Shown here piece after piece: positions 49,903 through 58,485 of a stretch of 64,000 bases of DNA. The DNA comes from JANQQJ01 sp046290575 (GTDB taxonomy: Bacteria; Pseudomonadota; Alphaproteobacteria; SMXS01). Both the position numbers and the translations under genes were made by a program. Each line of letters begins with the position of its first letter. The stretch's first letter is position 1. The DNA lies in NCBI GenBank assembly GCA_046290575.1, contig JBKAGX010000002.1, positions 124,001-188,000 on the forward strand, in the 5' to 3' direction. Under the pieces are notes generated by a model that did no database searches, was not told the DNA's origin, and saw nothing but the letters and a program-made list of their open reading frames with translations.

Positions 49903-50850
49903 TCATGCGGCTTTGCGATGCCCGCTGCAGAAGGCACCGACGTGGCGATGATCCGTGCCGCAGCATCCGCCAACCACATTGATGTGGGCGAACTTTTCCA
50001 CAAGCCCGCGTTTCAGCGCGCCGAATTCATGTGGATCACCCGCGTCCAGTTCTTCGGCATTGTCCAGTTCTTCATGACTCATTCGCGACGCGTTGCCGCG
50101 CAGGCCCTGCAAGCGCATCACCCAGGCTTCGCCCTTGGCAAGCGCATCAGAAAAGTGATCAGGGTGCGCGCAATTGATCATGTAATAGGCCGGGCCATTG
50201 CCGGTCGCATCATCGACCGCTTCGATAGCGGATTTAAGAGACTCGCCGGTGGGCAGGCGACCGTCGGTCTCCACCGTAAACGAGATGGCGGCTGGCATCT
50301 GCGCCGCCTGTGCGGCCTGGATCAGGCCAATCGCTTCAGGCACGTTGGTCATGGTAATGGCAGTGACCATGTCAGCCTCGGTTTTGGCGAATGTGCCGAT
50401 CTGTTCGGCGTGATAGGCCCGGGCCTCGACGACGGTCATCACGTCGCCTGGGTCATAACCATCGCCGCGTGGACCGATGCAGCCACTGATCACCATCGGC
50501 GTGAATGGGGTTTCAAACGCCCTGCGAACCTCTTCCATCAAGGCTGTGCCGTCACGGTTGGCGTTCGCCAGCTCTTCGGTGGAATAGCCCAGCAAGGTGC
50601 CCCAGTCGCTGCTGGCGCGCCATGTCGGTGTCTCCAGAATGAACCCGTGGCCGTCCTTGACCGCCATGCCGGCATAGAGGTCGTAATAGTCACGCAGCCG
50701 CTGGCGGCCTTCCGTGTTGCGCAGGAGATCGAACGCAGCGAAGTGCGGCAGATCGATCCCGTCATGGAAGACCAGCGTAGTCTCCATGCCGCCATCGGTC
50801 AGGAAGAACCCGCCTTCCATCTGGGGTAAATGATCACGGTATTTCGGCAT
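49903..50850 (-). CDS. Homocysteine S-methyltransferase family protein
   Basis: The 315-residue protein matches the homocysteine S-methyltransferase fold: GGFFLTDGGMETTLVFHDGI, GHGFILETPTWRASSDWGTL, then the zinc ligands in YYMINCAHPDHF and INVVGGCCGTDHRHV (one Cys plus the CC pair). It transfers methyl from S-methylmethionine, SAM or betaine-type donors to homocysteine. The ribosome site GAGGAGAAAAAAG supports the start at 50850. It is divergent from the TetR gene at 51062. Confidence 0.9.
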   Translation of the reverse strand: MPKYRDHLPQMEGGFFLTDGGMETTLVFHDGIDLPHFAAFDLLRNTEGRQRLRDYYDLYAGMAVKDGHGFILETPTWRASSDWGTLLGYSTEELANANRDGTALMEEVRRAFETPFTPMVISGCIGPRGDGYDPGDVMTVVEARAYHAEQIGTFAKTEADMVTAITMTNVPEAIGLIQAAQAAQMPAAISFTVETDGRLPTGESLKSAIEAVDDATGNGPAYYMINCAHPDHFSDALAKGEAWVMRLQGLRGNASRMSHEELDNAEELDAGDPHEFGALKRGLVEKFAHINVVGGCCGTDHRHVGAFCSGHRKAA

Positions 50851-50967
50851 CTTTTTTCTCCTCAACATCGTCGGGGCGCGGATCGCGGCGCCGTCTTGGA
50901 TCATGATCGGCTGCAATGGGGCCCGGCTGCTAGGCGACCTGTGGTACACTGCGAAATGGCAGAAAAA

Positions 50968-50985
50968 CTGTGACGCGAGTCACAG
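50968..50985. promoter_or_regulatory. Perfect seven-base inverted repeat, candidate TetR operator
   Basis: CTGTGAC-GCGA-GTCACAG lies between the divergent homocysteine methyltransferase and TetR genes. It fits the short palindromes bound by TetR dimers. Also present are two related strings, GTGGTACACTGC and AGTGGTACAGC, which flank the region. Assignment rests on symmetry and position. Confidence 0.5.
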
Positions 50986-51061
50986 AACGGGCCGCATAAA
51001 GGTGGAAAAAGCAGCAATCGGCTGCGACCGCGGACCGTCAACTGCACCAGTGGTACAGCGA

Positions 51062-51691
51062 ATGATGCTCGACAAACCGTCAAAACCCCGGACCGACACA
51101 CGCGAGCGCCTGCTGGATGTGGCCGAGAGCGCCGTGCTTGCAAAGGGTTTCGAGGCGACCTCGATCGAAGAATTGATCGTCGAAGTCGGCATCACCAAGA
51201 GCGGGTTTTTCTATCACTTTCCCGACAAGACAGCGCTGGCGCACGCGTTGCTGCATCGGTATCTGGAACGCGAGAACGCGATGCTGGACAACCTGTTTAG
51301 CCGCGCCCGCGAACTGCATGAGGACCCGCTGCACGGGTTTCTGATTGGCCTGAAAATGTTCTCCGAACTCATGGCTGATCTGCCGAACGGTCATCCGGGC
51401 TGTCTGGTTGCGGCCTATTGCTATCAGGACCGTCTGTTTGACCGTGAAGTTCGTGCCCTCAACCGGGAAGGTGTCTTGTCGTGGCGGGCACGTTTTCGGA
51501 GCCTGCTTGACGAAATCGAGCAAGTCAATCCGCCCCGCATCGAGGTCGACCTTGATGCGCTGGCGGATATGGTCTCTGCCCTGGTCGACGGTGGGATCAT
51601 CCTGAGCAAGGTCATCGACGACAAGGGCATTCTGCCGGCCCAGGTGATGCTGTACCGGGAATTTGTGCGTGCCGTTTTCCTGAGGCCATAG
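51062..51691 (+). CDS. TetR family transcriptional regulator
   Basis: The 209-residue regulator has the TetR DNA-binding domain: TRERLLDVAESAVLAKGFEA, TSIEELIVEVGITKSGFFYH, FPDKTALAHALLHRYLE. The C-terminal ligand domain has MFSELMADLPNGHPGCLVAA, typical of the TetR_C group that responds to small hydrophobic compounds. ATG 51062 and ATG 51065 are both possible. It probably controls itself and the divergent methyltransferase through the palindrome at 50968. Confidence 0.92.
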   Translation: MMLDKPSKPRTDTRERLLDVAESAVLAKGFEATSIEELIVEVGITKSGFFYHFPDKTALAHALLHRYLERENAMLDNLFSRARELHEDPLHGFLIGLKMFSELMADLPNGHPGCLVAAYCYQDRLFDREVRALNREGVLSWRARFRSLLDEIEQVNPPRIEVDLDALADMVSALVDGGIILSKVIDDKGILPAQVMLYREFVRAVFLRP

Positions 51692-51708
51692 ACCAATAGA
51701 TTAGGTCA

Positions 51709-52056
51709 TCAGGAATTTTCTCTGATCAGGTGTTCCAGTGGAAATGGTGGTTGGGCCAATGGCCGCACGGCCAGCGCCATCAGCACCAGCTCGTTATCGT
51801 CGCCCGCGATGCGGTTGCTGCTTAGGGTGCTGCAATCGCGGCAACGATGGACGATGGCCCATTCTCCGGAGCCGCGCACCCAGACGGCGATTGGCTCCAT
51901 CAGGCCGGCGCAGTCCGATGCCCTATCACCAGTTTGGTTGTCGAGGTGGAGAGACCACAGGCATTTCGGACAATGGTTTCTGTGGCGTGTCCCCAAAGGG
52001 GCATCAGAGGTCTGCTGGCCGCAGCGGCGGCAGCGAAAAGAATAGTCGGTCGTCAT
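51709..52056 (-). CDS. RNHCP domain protein (zinc-ribbon type)
   Basis: A 115-residue protein with a double zinc-ribbon look: FRCRRCGQQTSDAPLGTRHR, then NHCPKCLWSLHLDNQTGDRA, and a third pair VHRCRDCSTLSSNRIAGDDN. The RNHCPxC string gives the family its name; its function is unknown. It could bind RNA or a nucleic-acid partner. It converges on the TetR gene, with stops 17 bases apart. Confidence 0.88.
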   Translation of the reverse strand: MTTDYSFRCRRCGQQTSDAPLGTRHRNHCPKCLWSLHLDNQTGDRASDCAGLMEPIAVWVRGSGEWAIVHRCRDCSTLSSNRIAGDDNELVLMALAVRPLAQPPFPLEHLIRENS

Positions 52057-52375
52057 GAAAGCACTCCACGCGCGAGATCACGCAACGAACCCATGAAGGT
52101 TCGGGTCGCACCCGGAGCTGCATCAGGAAAATTCAGTCTTCCTGAGTTGGCTAGGCGCGGTTCTCTGTGGGACGTGTTGATGTCCCTATGGAGTGGGCAA
52201 CAAGCATAAAAGCCCTTGTCTTGGACGGATCCTGAAACGGCCTCCAGCCTAGCAGAATATGCCGGATGGTGAAAGGAAAGCCGTCGCCGCTGAAGCTGCA
52301 ACGCGGCCGGTATTTGCATTTCGTCAATCGAACACCGACACTCTTATTGGGGGCTGGGACTGTGGGAGATGAATT
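52057..52375. other. 319-base gap between RNHCP and Hcp genes
   Basis: Divergent promoter region for the RNHCP gene (left) and Hcp gene (right). I see a hairpin CGAACC-CATGAA-GGTTCG near 52088-52105 and GGGAG before the Hcp start, but no gene, terminator or riboswitch with confidence. Confidence 0.4.
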
Positions 52376-52996
52376 ATGCGTATTCGTAGTGCAGTATTGT
52401 CCGCCGTTGTCGGCGCCAGTATCGCCTTGTCAGCGGCCGTGCCGGCCAATGCAGCAGGCTATCTGAAGATCGGTGATATCAAGGGCGAATCGAACAGGGC
52501 CGCACAAAGCAATGGCGAGGTCCTCGCATGGTCCTGGGGTGCGCCGTCCGCAGCAGGAGACAAAGACCATGACAAATGGATCGACCTGCAGTCTATGAGT
52601 GCTGGCATGTCAAAGCCCGGTGCTGCGGCAGCCGCGGGTCCTGGAGGAACGGGGGCTGGCAAGGTGACGATTCGTAAACACGTTGACAAATCCTCGCCGA
52701 AACTGGCGGAAGCCTGCGCGAATGGACAGGTCTTCGACTCTGTTGAACTCAGCGGCGCGTCGAAAGATGGCAAACGGGCGTATCTGAAATACAAACTCAC
52801 AAACGTGATGGTCACGTCCTATTCGGTCAGCAATCCGCACGGTAGCGGTGACGTGCCGACGGAAGAAATCAGCTTCTATTACAATAAGGTTGCGCCTGTC
52901 GGTCAGGCCCCTGCAGCAGCGGGCACAGCGGTAAAGCCGATGCGTGCTGCGCCTGCGACGGATTACAACTCGTCTCGCTCGAACAAATCTTACTGA
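52376..52996 (+). CDS. Hcp family protein with a Sec signal peptide
   Basis: The 206-residue protein begins with a Sec signal peptide (SAVLSAVVGASIALSAAVPA then NA) and continues as the beta-barrel of Hcp tube proteins: YLKIGDIKGESNRAAQSNGE, KVTIRKHVDKSSPKLAEACA, FDSVELSGASKDGKRAYLKY, and SYSVSNPHGSGDVPTEEISF. A low-complexity tail rich in Ala, Ser and Asn ends it. True type VI Hcp has no Sec signal, and no tss genes lie nearby. This suggests a periplasmic or secreted Hcp-fold protein with another task. A palindromic hairpin follows at 53017. Confidence 0.85.
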   Translation: MRIRSAVLSAVVGASIALSAAVPANAAGYLKIGDIKGESNRAAQSNGEVLAWSWGAPSAAGDKDHDKWIDLQSMSAGMSKPGAAAAAGPGGTGAGKVTIRKHVDKSSPKLAEACANGQVFDSVELSGASKDGKRAYLKYKLTNVMVTSYSVSNPHGSGDVPTEEISFYYNKVAPVGQAPAAAGTAVKPMRAAPATDYNSSRSNKSY

Positions 52997-53016
52997 TCTT
53001 TGATAGGGCCGGGCGG

Positions 53017-53036
53017 GGCCGCAAAGGATTGCGGCC
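53017..53036. repeat. Perfect hairpin downstream of the Hcp gene
   Basis: GGCCGCAA-AGGA-TTGCGGCC, eight-base perfect arms. It lacks a T-run, so it is a weak or factor-dependent stop, or an mRNA stabiliser between the Hcp and glutathione peroxidase genes. Confidence 0.5.
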
Positions 53037-53113
53037 TCGAACGGGCTGGTCTCGGCGCCAAATCGATATACACTTCTTCCCTGGTAAGACATTTGCTCAG
53101 AGGGAAGATGATT

Positions 53114-53662
53114 ATGGCTACGCCACTTCAGGAAATTCCAGTCCAGCGCATAGACGGCTCGAACTCATCACTGGGTGAGTTTGACGGGTCCGTGCTGTTG
53201 GTCGTCAATGTCGCATCGAAGTGCGGGTTGACGCCGCAATATGAGCAGCTTGAGCAGATCTACAAATCCTATAACGACAAGGGGTTTGAAGTTCTGGGCT
53301 TCCCGGCGAACAATTTCGCGGGCCAGGAGCCCGGCTCGAATGAGGAAATTCAAGGGTTCTGCCAGGCAACCTTCGGCGTCGATTTTCCGATGTTCTCGAA
53401 AATCTCCGTCACCGGCGACGACCGGCATCCGCTCTATGACGCGCTGATCGAAGCAAAGCCTGATCGGGTCGAGAATGAGGGTGGTCAGCTTCGGGGCGTG
53501 CTGGAAGAAAACGATCTGGCGCCCGCCAATGAGACAGACATCATGTGGAATTTCGAGAAGTTCCTTGTGAGCAGGGACGGGCAGGTGATCAACCGGTTTG
53601 CGCCGGACCTGGCGCCGGACGATCCTGCAGTTGTTAACGCGATTGAAGAGGCGCTCGGATAA
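53114..53662 (+). CDS. Glutathione peroxidase
   Basis: The 182-residue protein is a GPx: LLVVNVASKCGLTPQYEQLE with catalytic Cys (not selenocysteine), GFPANNFAGQEPGSNEEIQG with the catalytic Gln, and DIMWNFEKFLVSRDGQVINR with Trp/Asn. Cys-type bacterial GPx proteins are mostly thioredoxin-dependent. It reduces hydroperoxides in the cytoplasm. The start was set at ATG 53114 with AGAGGGA upstream; ATG 53108 is close and possible. Confidence 0.93.
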   Translation: MATPLQEIPVQRIDGSNSSLGEFDGSVLLVVNVASKCGLTPQYEQLEQIYKSYNDKGFEVLGFPANNFAGQEPGSNEEIQGFCQATFGVDFPMFSKISVTGDDRHPLYDALIEAKPDRVENEGGQLRGVLEENDLAPANETDIMWNFEKFLVSRDGQVINRFAPDLAPDDPAVVNAIEEALG

Positions 53663-53809
53663 TCCTGTCCTCTATTGATCAGGATCATGGGCGACTTTCC
53701 AGCAGCGCTGCATGATAATTTACGATTGTCCCGAATGCCGTAGCCATGGCGGGCGGGAATCATTAAAGTTCTTCGCCATCAGACATCTAAAACGCGGGAG
53801 ATAAGCGGT

Positions 53810-55066
53810 ATGTCACAGGTACAGCCACTTCAGGGGCACAATATGCATGGGCTCGAGGGAACCCCCCTCGAACGCGTCGAAAAGCTGCGCGACGTGATCG
53901 CCGACGGCGGCGACAAGGCGCAAGAGATGCGCCGACTGCCCAGTGAATGCGTCGATGCATTGATTGATGAAGGTTTCTTCCGCTTTGCCATGCCGGCCGA
54001 ACTGGGCGGCGAAGATGCGAGCTCGATGGAAACCGTCGAAATTCTGGAAGCCATCACGGCGATTGACGCGTCGGTTGGCTGGAACGTCATGCTGGGGTCG
54101 GAAATCAATGCCATGGCCGCTGGCGGCATGGACAAAGACCTGGCCAAGGAGATTTATCTGGAAAACCCCCGCGTCATCATGTGCGGTGGCGGCGGCACGG
54201 GCTCGATCCCGGCAACGGCTGTCAAGACGGCTGATGGCGGGTTCGAAGTGACCGGTGAGTCGACCTTCATCAGCGGCTGCTGGAACTCCGAATGGTGTTT
54301 CATGCCGGCACCCGAAGTCGAGGAAGGCCAGGACATCACCCAGGCCGACCCCACCACGACCCGCATGCGGTTTATGCATAAGTCTGAGTGGGAAATTCTT
54401 GATACCTGGGATGTGGCCGGCCTGCGCGGGTCGGGCAGTCACACGGTCAAGGCGCACAAGTCGAAGGTGCGGCCGGAGCATGTGAATGTCGATCTGGTGA
54501 CGATCCCGCCGCATTACGACAACCCGGTGTTCCGCATCCCGATCCCGCTGCGTCTGTCCTACAACAAGGTGGCGATTGCCCTTGGTGTTGCCCGTGGCGC
54601 GATTGATGCCTTTGTCGATCTGGCGCATAACAAGGTGCCGATGCTGTCGCCGTCCAAACTGATGGACCGGCCGATTGCGCAGTACCGGGTCGCCGAGGCA
54701 GAGGCCAAATACCGCGCGGCTCGCGCCTATGTGCTTGAAGCCATGAACGAGGTTGAAGAAGAATTGCATGGCGGCGCGGAAATGCCGTCGGCGCGTACAA
54801 CGCAGAACGCGCGTCTGGCCTGCGTCTTCGGTGCCAATGCGTGCATGGAAGTTGTCGATCTGATCCACAACACGGCGGGCACCAGCGCGTCCTACATGAA
54901 GAACCCGCTGGAGCGGAAGCTGCGCGACGCGCATGGCGCGGCCTCGCATCGCTGGGTCTCGCACCCGCTGTATCAGGATCTGGGGGCGATCATTCTGGGC
55001 CATGAAGCGCCTGAAGAGTTTGCCGGCACCGGCGGCCCCGGCCTGGGTGCGCGCCTCAAGAAGTAG
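53810..55066 (+). CDS. Acyl-CoA dehydrogenase-fold flavin monooxygenase-like protein
   Basis: The 418-residue protein has LERVEKLRDVIADGGDKAQE, DALIDEGFFRFAMPAELGGE, TAIDASVGWNVMLGSEINAM and GGFEVTGESTFISGCWNSEW. It ends with the group D flavin monooxygenase-like tail (IHNTAGTSASYMKNPLERKL). It is a distant paralogue of the gene at 27764. A ring or side-chain oxygenation partner for aromatic or steroid degradation is possible. A strong terminator follows at 55091, so it ends its transcript. Confidence 0.85.
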   Translation: MSQVQPLQGHNMHGLEGTPLERVEKLRDVIADGGDKAQEMRRLPSECVDALIDEGFFRFAMPAELGGEDASSMETVEILEAITAIDASVGWNVMLGSEINAMAAGGMDKDLAKEIYLENPRVIMCGGGGTGSIPATAVKTADGGFEVTGESTFISGCWNSEWCFMPAPEVEEGQDITQADPTTTRMRFMHKSEWEILDTWDVAGLRGSGSHTVKAHKSKVRPEHVNVDLVTIPPHYDNPVFRIPIPLRLSYNKVAIALGVARGAIDAFVDLAHNKVPMLSPSKLMDRPIAQYRVAEAEAKYRAARAYVLEAMNEVEEELHGGAEMPSARTTQNARLACVFGANACMEVVDLIHNTAGTSASYMKNPLERKLRDAHGAASHRWVSHPLYQDLGAIILGHEAPEEFAGTGGPGLGARLKK

Positions 55067-55090
55067 TTGCAGACTTCATAGTCGATCAAA

Positions 55091-55121
55091 GGGGCGCCCT
55101 TAATGGGCGCCTCTTTTTTTT
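55091..55121 (+). terminator. Rho-independent terminator
   Basis: Perfect seven-base stem GGCGCCC / GGGCGCC, loop TTAAT, then TCTTTTTTTTT. It ends the rightward gene at 55066. Confidence 0.95.
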
Positions 55122-55483
55122 GGATCGCTGGGATTCCCCCGCTTCAGGGCGTGGGCCATTTGGTGGTTCCAGCGCTGGTGATCCGCGGTCAGGGTTGAGA
55201 ATTGCCAGCCGGTTAATCCGCAGGCTGGATGGGCCTGTCACAGGCAGCGTTGTCGTCATACTGGACGGTAAGCCGGTCGATCTCGACGGTGCGCAGAATG
55301 CCGAGACAGGGTCCGCCGTGCCCGTCAGTGTACTTTGGGGAGTGGTAAACCACGAAGCATGATGCTGATGCTTCTTTCGCTGAAAGCCAGTCCGGCAGAT
55401 AAATTGAGAGCAATGCCCGCGAACCGAGACATGGTGGCTTAAGGGCTGCGCTGTCAGGCTCATCAAGACAATCTCTTGAAGAC
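55122..55483. other. About 360-base gap without a supported gene
   Basis: Between two terminators. Short open frames on both strands (55120-55362 plus, 55213-55485 minus) have no family-like sequence, poor ribosome sites and overlap each other. It may hold a decayed gene; I see nothing definite. Confidence 0.5.
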
Positions 55484-55529
55484 AAAAAAAGGGGTGCCCC
55501 TTTGCCCGACAGGCGATAGGAGCACCCCT
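55484..55529 (-). terminator. Rho-independent terminator of the TonB receptor
   Basis: On the minus strand GGGGTGC ... GCACCCC stem followed by TTTTTTT, directly after the receptor stop at 55566. Strong terminator. Confidence 0.9.
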
Positions 55530-55565
55530 CAATGTTCGGCCCCCTAAAGGACCGTCTCCCCTAAC

Positions 55566-58232
55566 TTAATTGAAACGCCAGGTGGCCTGCAGCGTGATCA
55601 AACGTGGCAGCGCAATCTGCGCTGTCAAATCGCCGATCTTCTGCAGCGGCTTGTCCTGGATTGAGCGGACATATTTCTCGTTGAAGCAGTTCGAGCAAAC
55701 CAGTGCGAATTCCCAGGCGCTGTCCGGCTGGTAAAGCCGCGCGGCGAAGTCGACAACGATCGAAGACGGCACGGCCGTGTTCGGCTGACGCAGGAACTCC
55801 TTACCCTTCTGCTTCCAGATCATGTCGCCACTGAAAGACATATACCAGTCGCCGTTTCCGACCGGCTGGTCCCAGGTGAAGCCGAACTGAAGCTGGATCG
55901 GTCCGATGCCGTATTTTTCGCCGGACATGTCCTGAATACAGTTGAGCCCAAGGTCAATGTGGCAAGGCACTCCCGGGAACGGATTCACGTCGGGAACATC
56001 CTGGACAACATCCGGGTTAGGCACACAGAACGCTGTGCGCTCCGGTGTGAAGTTCGATGCCGAAGGGTTTTCCTGGCCGGCATAGCATTGGGCATTCCGA
56101 TAGTCTTTGTACTTCAGCTCGAGAAGCTGGAAAGCACCGCGTAGGGTCAGATTATCCGTCGCGGCAAAGTCGAAAGAGCCCTCAAAACCCTGATTGACGG
56201 CCTTGGCGGCGTTCTGGATTGTGAAGGTTGTTGTGTCCGAATTGAAGATCGCAACCTGCAGACCACTATAGATGTACCGGAAGGCGGTCAGATCTGCCCG
56301 CAGACGGCCGCCCAGGAACTGCCCTTTGACGCCGATTTCAAAACCTTCCACGTCAGAGCCATCGAATGTTAGTGCGTCATTGATAGCCTCTTCCGAGAAT
56401 GGGCAGGCACCTCCCAAGCAGTTGAAGAAGTTCGTAAAGGTGCCGGGGTTCGACGTACCCGCCGCCTGATAGCCTGTTTTGTAGGCAACATATACCAGCG
56501 TATCATCCGTCGGGTTCCAGCTAAGGGTCGCCTGCGGTGAAACGTCATCAAACTTCCGTTCCAGGAACGCCATACTGCCTGTCGGCGCAAATGGGCTTGC
56601 ACCAGCCGGCAGGCCAAAATCATTCGGAAAGAATGTATCCAGACGATTGAAGAACTGAGTTCCCTCAGTATTCCGTTTTTCGTCCGTGTAGCGAACACCA
56701 CCGGAGAATTCTAGATTGTCCGTGATCTGCCAGGTCAGCTCGCCAAAGACGGAGTAGCTCTCAATCCAGTTATCCCAGAAATGGTCATAAGTGAAGAAGC
56801 TGCCTTGATAGAAGGATGGAATTTCAGGAATGGCCGGTGCCGGGCCCAGCGGGAAGATCTGCACCGGTGCGCGGAGATCGCGCTGCATGTCTTCGTAGAA
56901 GAAGCCCAGCATGAAATTGACCGGCGAATCATATTCGGACTGCACCCGGAATTCCGTTGTCCAGCTCTGCCCCGATTCACCCTGCAGCGATGAGACCACC
57001 GCGAAACTGGTGTAGTCGTAATTGGTGTATTCGTCCTGATTGTAGTCCCAGAAGCCGGTGACAGAGGTCAGCACGATGTCGCCCAGATCCCAGTTCATTT
57101 CCAACGTAGCCAGGATGTTCCGGGTGCGTTGGAAATACTCGTTCGGACGGTCGTTGACAGTCGGGTTTGCAGCGTGAATGGCATCAGGCTGAACTGCCGT
57201 CGGCCGTTCCAGCTTCACTTTGCCCAGCTTGTCGGGACAGGTCTGGCCGGTATCCTTAACCAGACCGAAGAACGCGGTGCTCAAATACGGGTTCGTGCCC
57301 GGGCCATCGGCGCAGGCATAAAGAACTGTTGAGCCTGCATCGTTCTGCCGCGTGCGGGAAACATGCAGTTTGAAGGTCGCGTCGAAACTGTCGGTAGGTG
57401 TAAACACTGCGGTAAGGCGACCGACAAACTGTTTCTGACCCGGGAACTTTTTGGTGTGTGGACCCTTTGATGGATAAAGCGCATCGGTCTCGAACGGGGT
57501 CAGGTCGCGATTAATTGTCGGATCTGTCGAATACTTCAGGAAGCCGCCCTGCATGAATTCGCCGCGGCCGGCGATGCGGATGGCCAGCTTGTCTTCGACA
57601 ACCGGCATAGAAACGCCGAACTCAATGGTTGGATTTTCTGTCCTGAACTCATAGCTGGCGCGTGCAAATCCTTCAAACTCATTGCCGGGGGTGACCGTGG
57701 TGACCGAGATCACGCCGGCGGGACTGTTCTTGCCGAAGAACAGGGTCTGTGGCCCTTTCAGCACCTCGACAGTTTCAACGTCGAAGAATGCCATGTTGGT
57801 GGCATGGCCGCGGGTAAAGGAAAACCCGTCGACCACCAGTGCGACAGGCTGTTCCGCGCCATAGTCCGACGCCTGACGGCCGATGCCGCGGATCACGAAG
57901 TTGCCGCCTGAGCCGCCGCCGCTGGCGCGGTTGATTTCCACACCCGGCAACGCCGTATTCAGTTTTTCGAAAGACGTAATCGCATAGCGTTCCAGGACCT
58001 GTTTGGGCAGCGCGGTCGCTGCGACAGGTGTGTCGATCAGCCGCTCTTCACGTTTACGGGCCGTACTGTAAATCGTTTCAAGCGTCGGACCTTGCGCGCT
58101 TGTCGTGTTATCGCCGGTTGTTGCATCGTCCTGCGCTGATGCAGCAGACATGGTGAGCAACAAACCCAGCGATGCCACCGCACCGACAGTTAGAACAGAT
58201 AATGATGACGCAAATGCGCGACGCTGACGCAT
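55566..58232 (-). CDS. TonB-dependent outer-membrane receptor (large, 888 residues)
   Basis: The protein has a signal peptide (SLSVLTVGAVASLGLLLTMS then AASA), a plug domain (TARKREERLIDTPVAATALP, NTALPGVEINRASGGGSGGN, VETVEVLKGPQTLFFGKNSP) and a long barrel ending LITLQATWRFN. The plug TARKREERLxDTPVAxTA is of the Caulobacter/Sphingomonas-type receptor group used for carbohydrates, terpenoids or other carbon sources. ATG 58232 has GGGGAGGG upstream, replacing a longer non-coding frame. It stands alone between a terminator and the divergent signalling cluster at 58486, so it may be regulated by a distant factor. Confidence 0.93.
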   Translation of the reverse strand: MRQRRAFASSLSVLTVGAVASLGLLLTMSAASAQDDATTGDNTTSAQGPTLETIYSTARKREERLIDTPVAATALPKQVLERYAITSFEKLNTALPGVEINRASGGGSGGNFVIRGIGRQASDYGAEQPVALVVDGFSFTRGHATNMAFFDVETVEVLKGPQTLFFGKNSPAGVISVTTVTPGNEFEGFARASYEFRTENPTIEFGVSMPVVEDKLAIRIAGRGEFMQGGFLKYSTDPTINRDLTPFETDALYPSKGPHTKKFPGQKQFVGRLTAVFTPTDSFDATFKLHVSRTRQNDAGSTVLYACADGPGTNPYLSTAFFGLVKDTGQTCPDKLGKVKLERPTAVQPDAIHAANPTVNDRPNEYFQRTRNILATLEMNWDLGDIVLTSVTGFWDYNQDEYTNYDYTSFAVVSSLQGESGQSWTTEFRVQSEYDSPVNFMLGFFYEDMQRDLRAPVQIFPLGPAPAIPEIPSFYQGSFFTYDHFWDNWIESYSVFGELTWQITDNLEFSGGVRYTDEKRNTEGTQFFNRLDTFFPNDFGLPAGASPFAPTGSMAFLERKFDDVSPQATLSWNPTDDTLVYVAYKTGYQAAGTSNPGTFTNFFNCLGGACPFSEEAINDALTFDGSDVEGFEIGVKGQFLGGRLRADLTAFRYIYSGLQVAIFNSDTTTFTIQNAAKAVNQGFEGSFDFAATDNLTLRGAFQLLELKYKDYRNAQCYAGQENPSASNFTPERTAFCVPNPDVVQDVPDVNPFPGVPCHIDLGLNCIQDMSGEKYGIGPIQLQFGFTWDQPVGNGDWYMSFSGDMIWKQKGKEFLRQPNTAVPSSIVVDFAARLYQPDSAWEFALVCSNCFNEKYVRSIQDKPLQKIGDLTAQIALPRLITLQATWRFN

Positions 58233-58485
58233 AAAACCCTCCCCGTGAGCGGACCTATTGGTCCATTTAACTACAACGGTGCCCATCCTTGTTTGAATGG
58301 TACCCCCTCTAAGCATGTCCCCAAAACATGCAGGCATGACTGTACGGTAGGCATAAGCCGGTGTGTTGTCTAGCCAAAAGTCATTCGTGACTTGGTCGGA
58401 AGTGTGTGGCGCGGTTGCCTCAACCCGATGCCTCTCATATGCTTGGCAACCGGTCACTGGGTGTGGCGACGTTAGGGGTTAGGAA

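Noticed and set aside
52376..52996. Type VI secretion locus
   Set aside because: Only an Hcp-like gene with a Sec signal; no tssB, tssC, vgrG or clpV in the window.
55120..55485. Short frames of about 80-90 residues on each strand
   Set aside because: Overlapping each other, no family pattern and poor ribosome sites.
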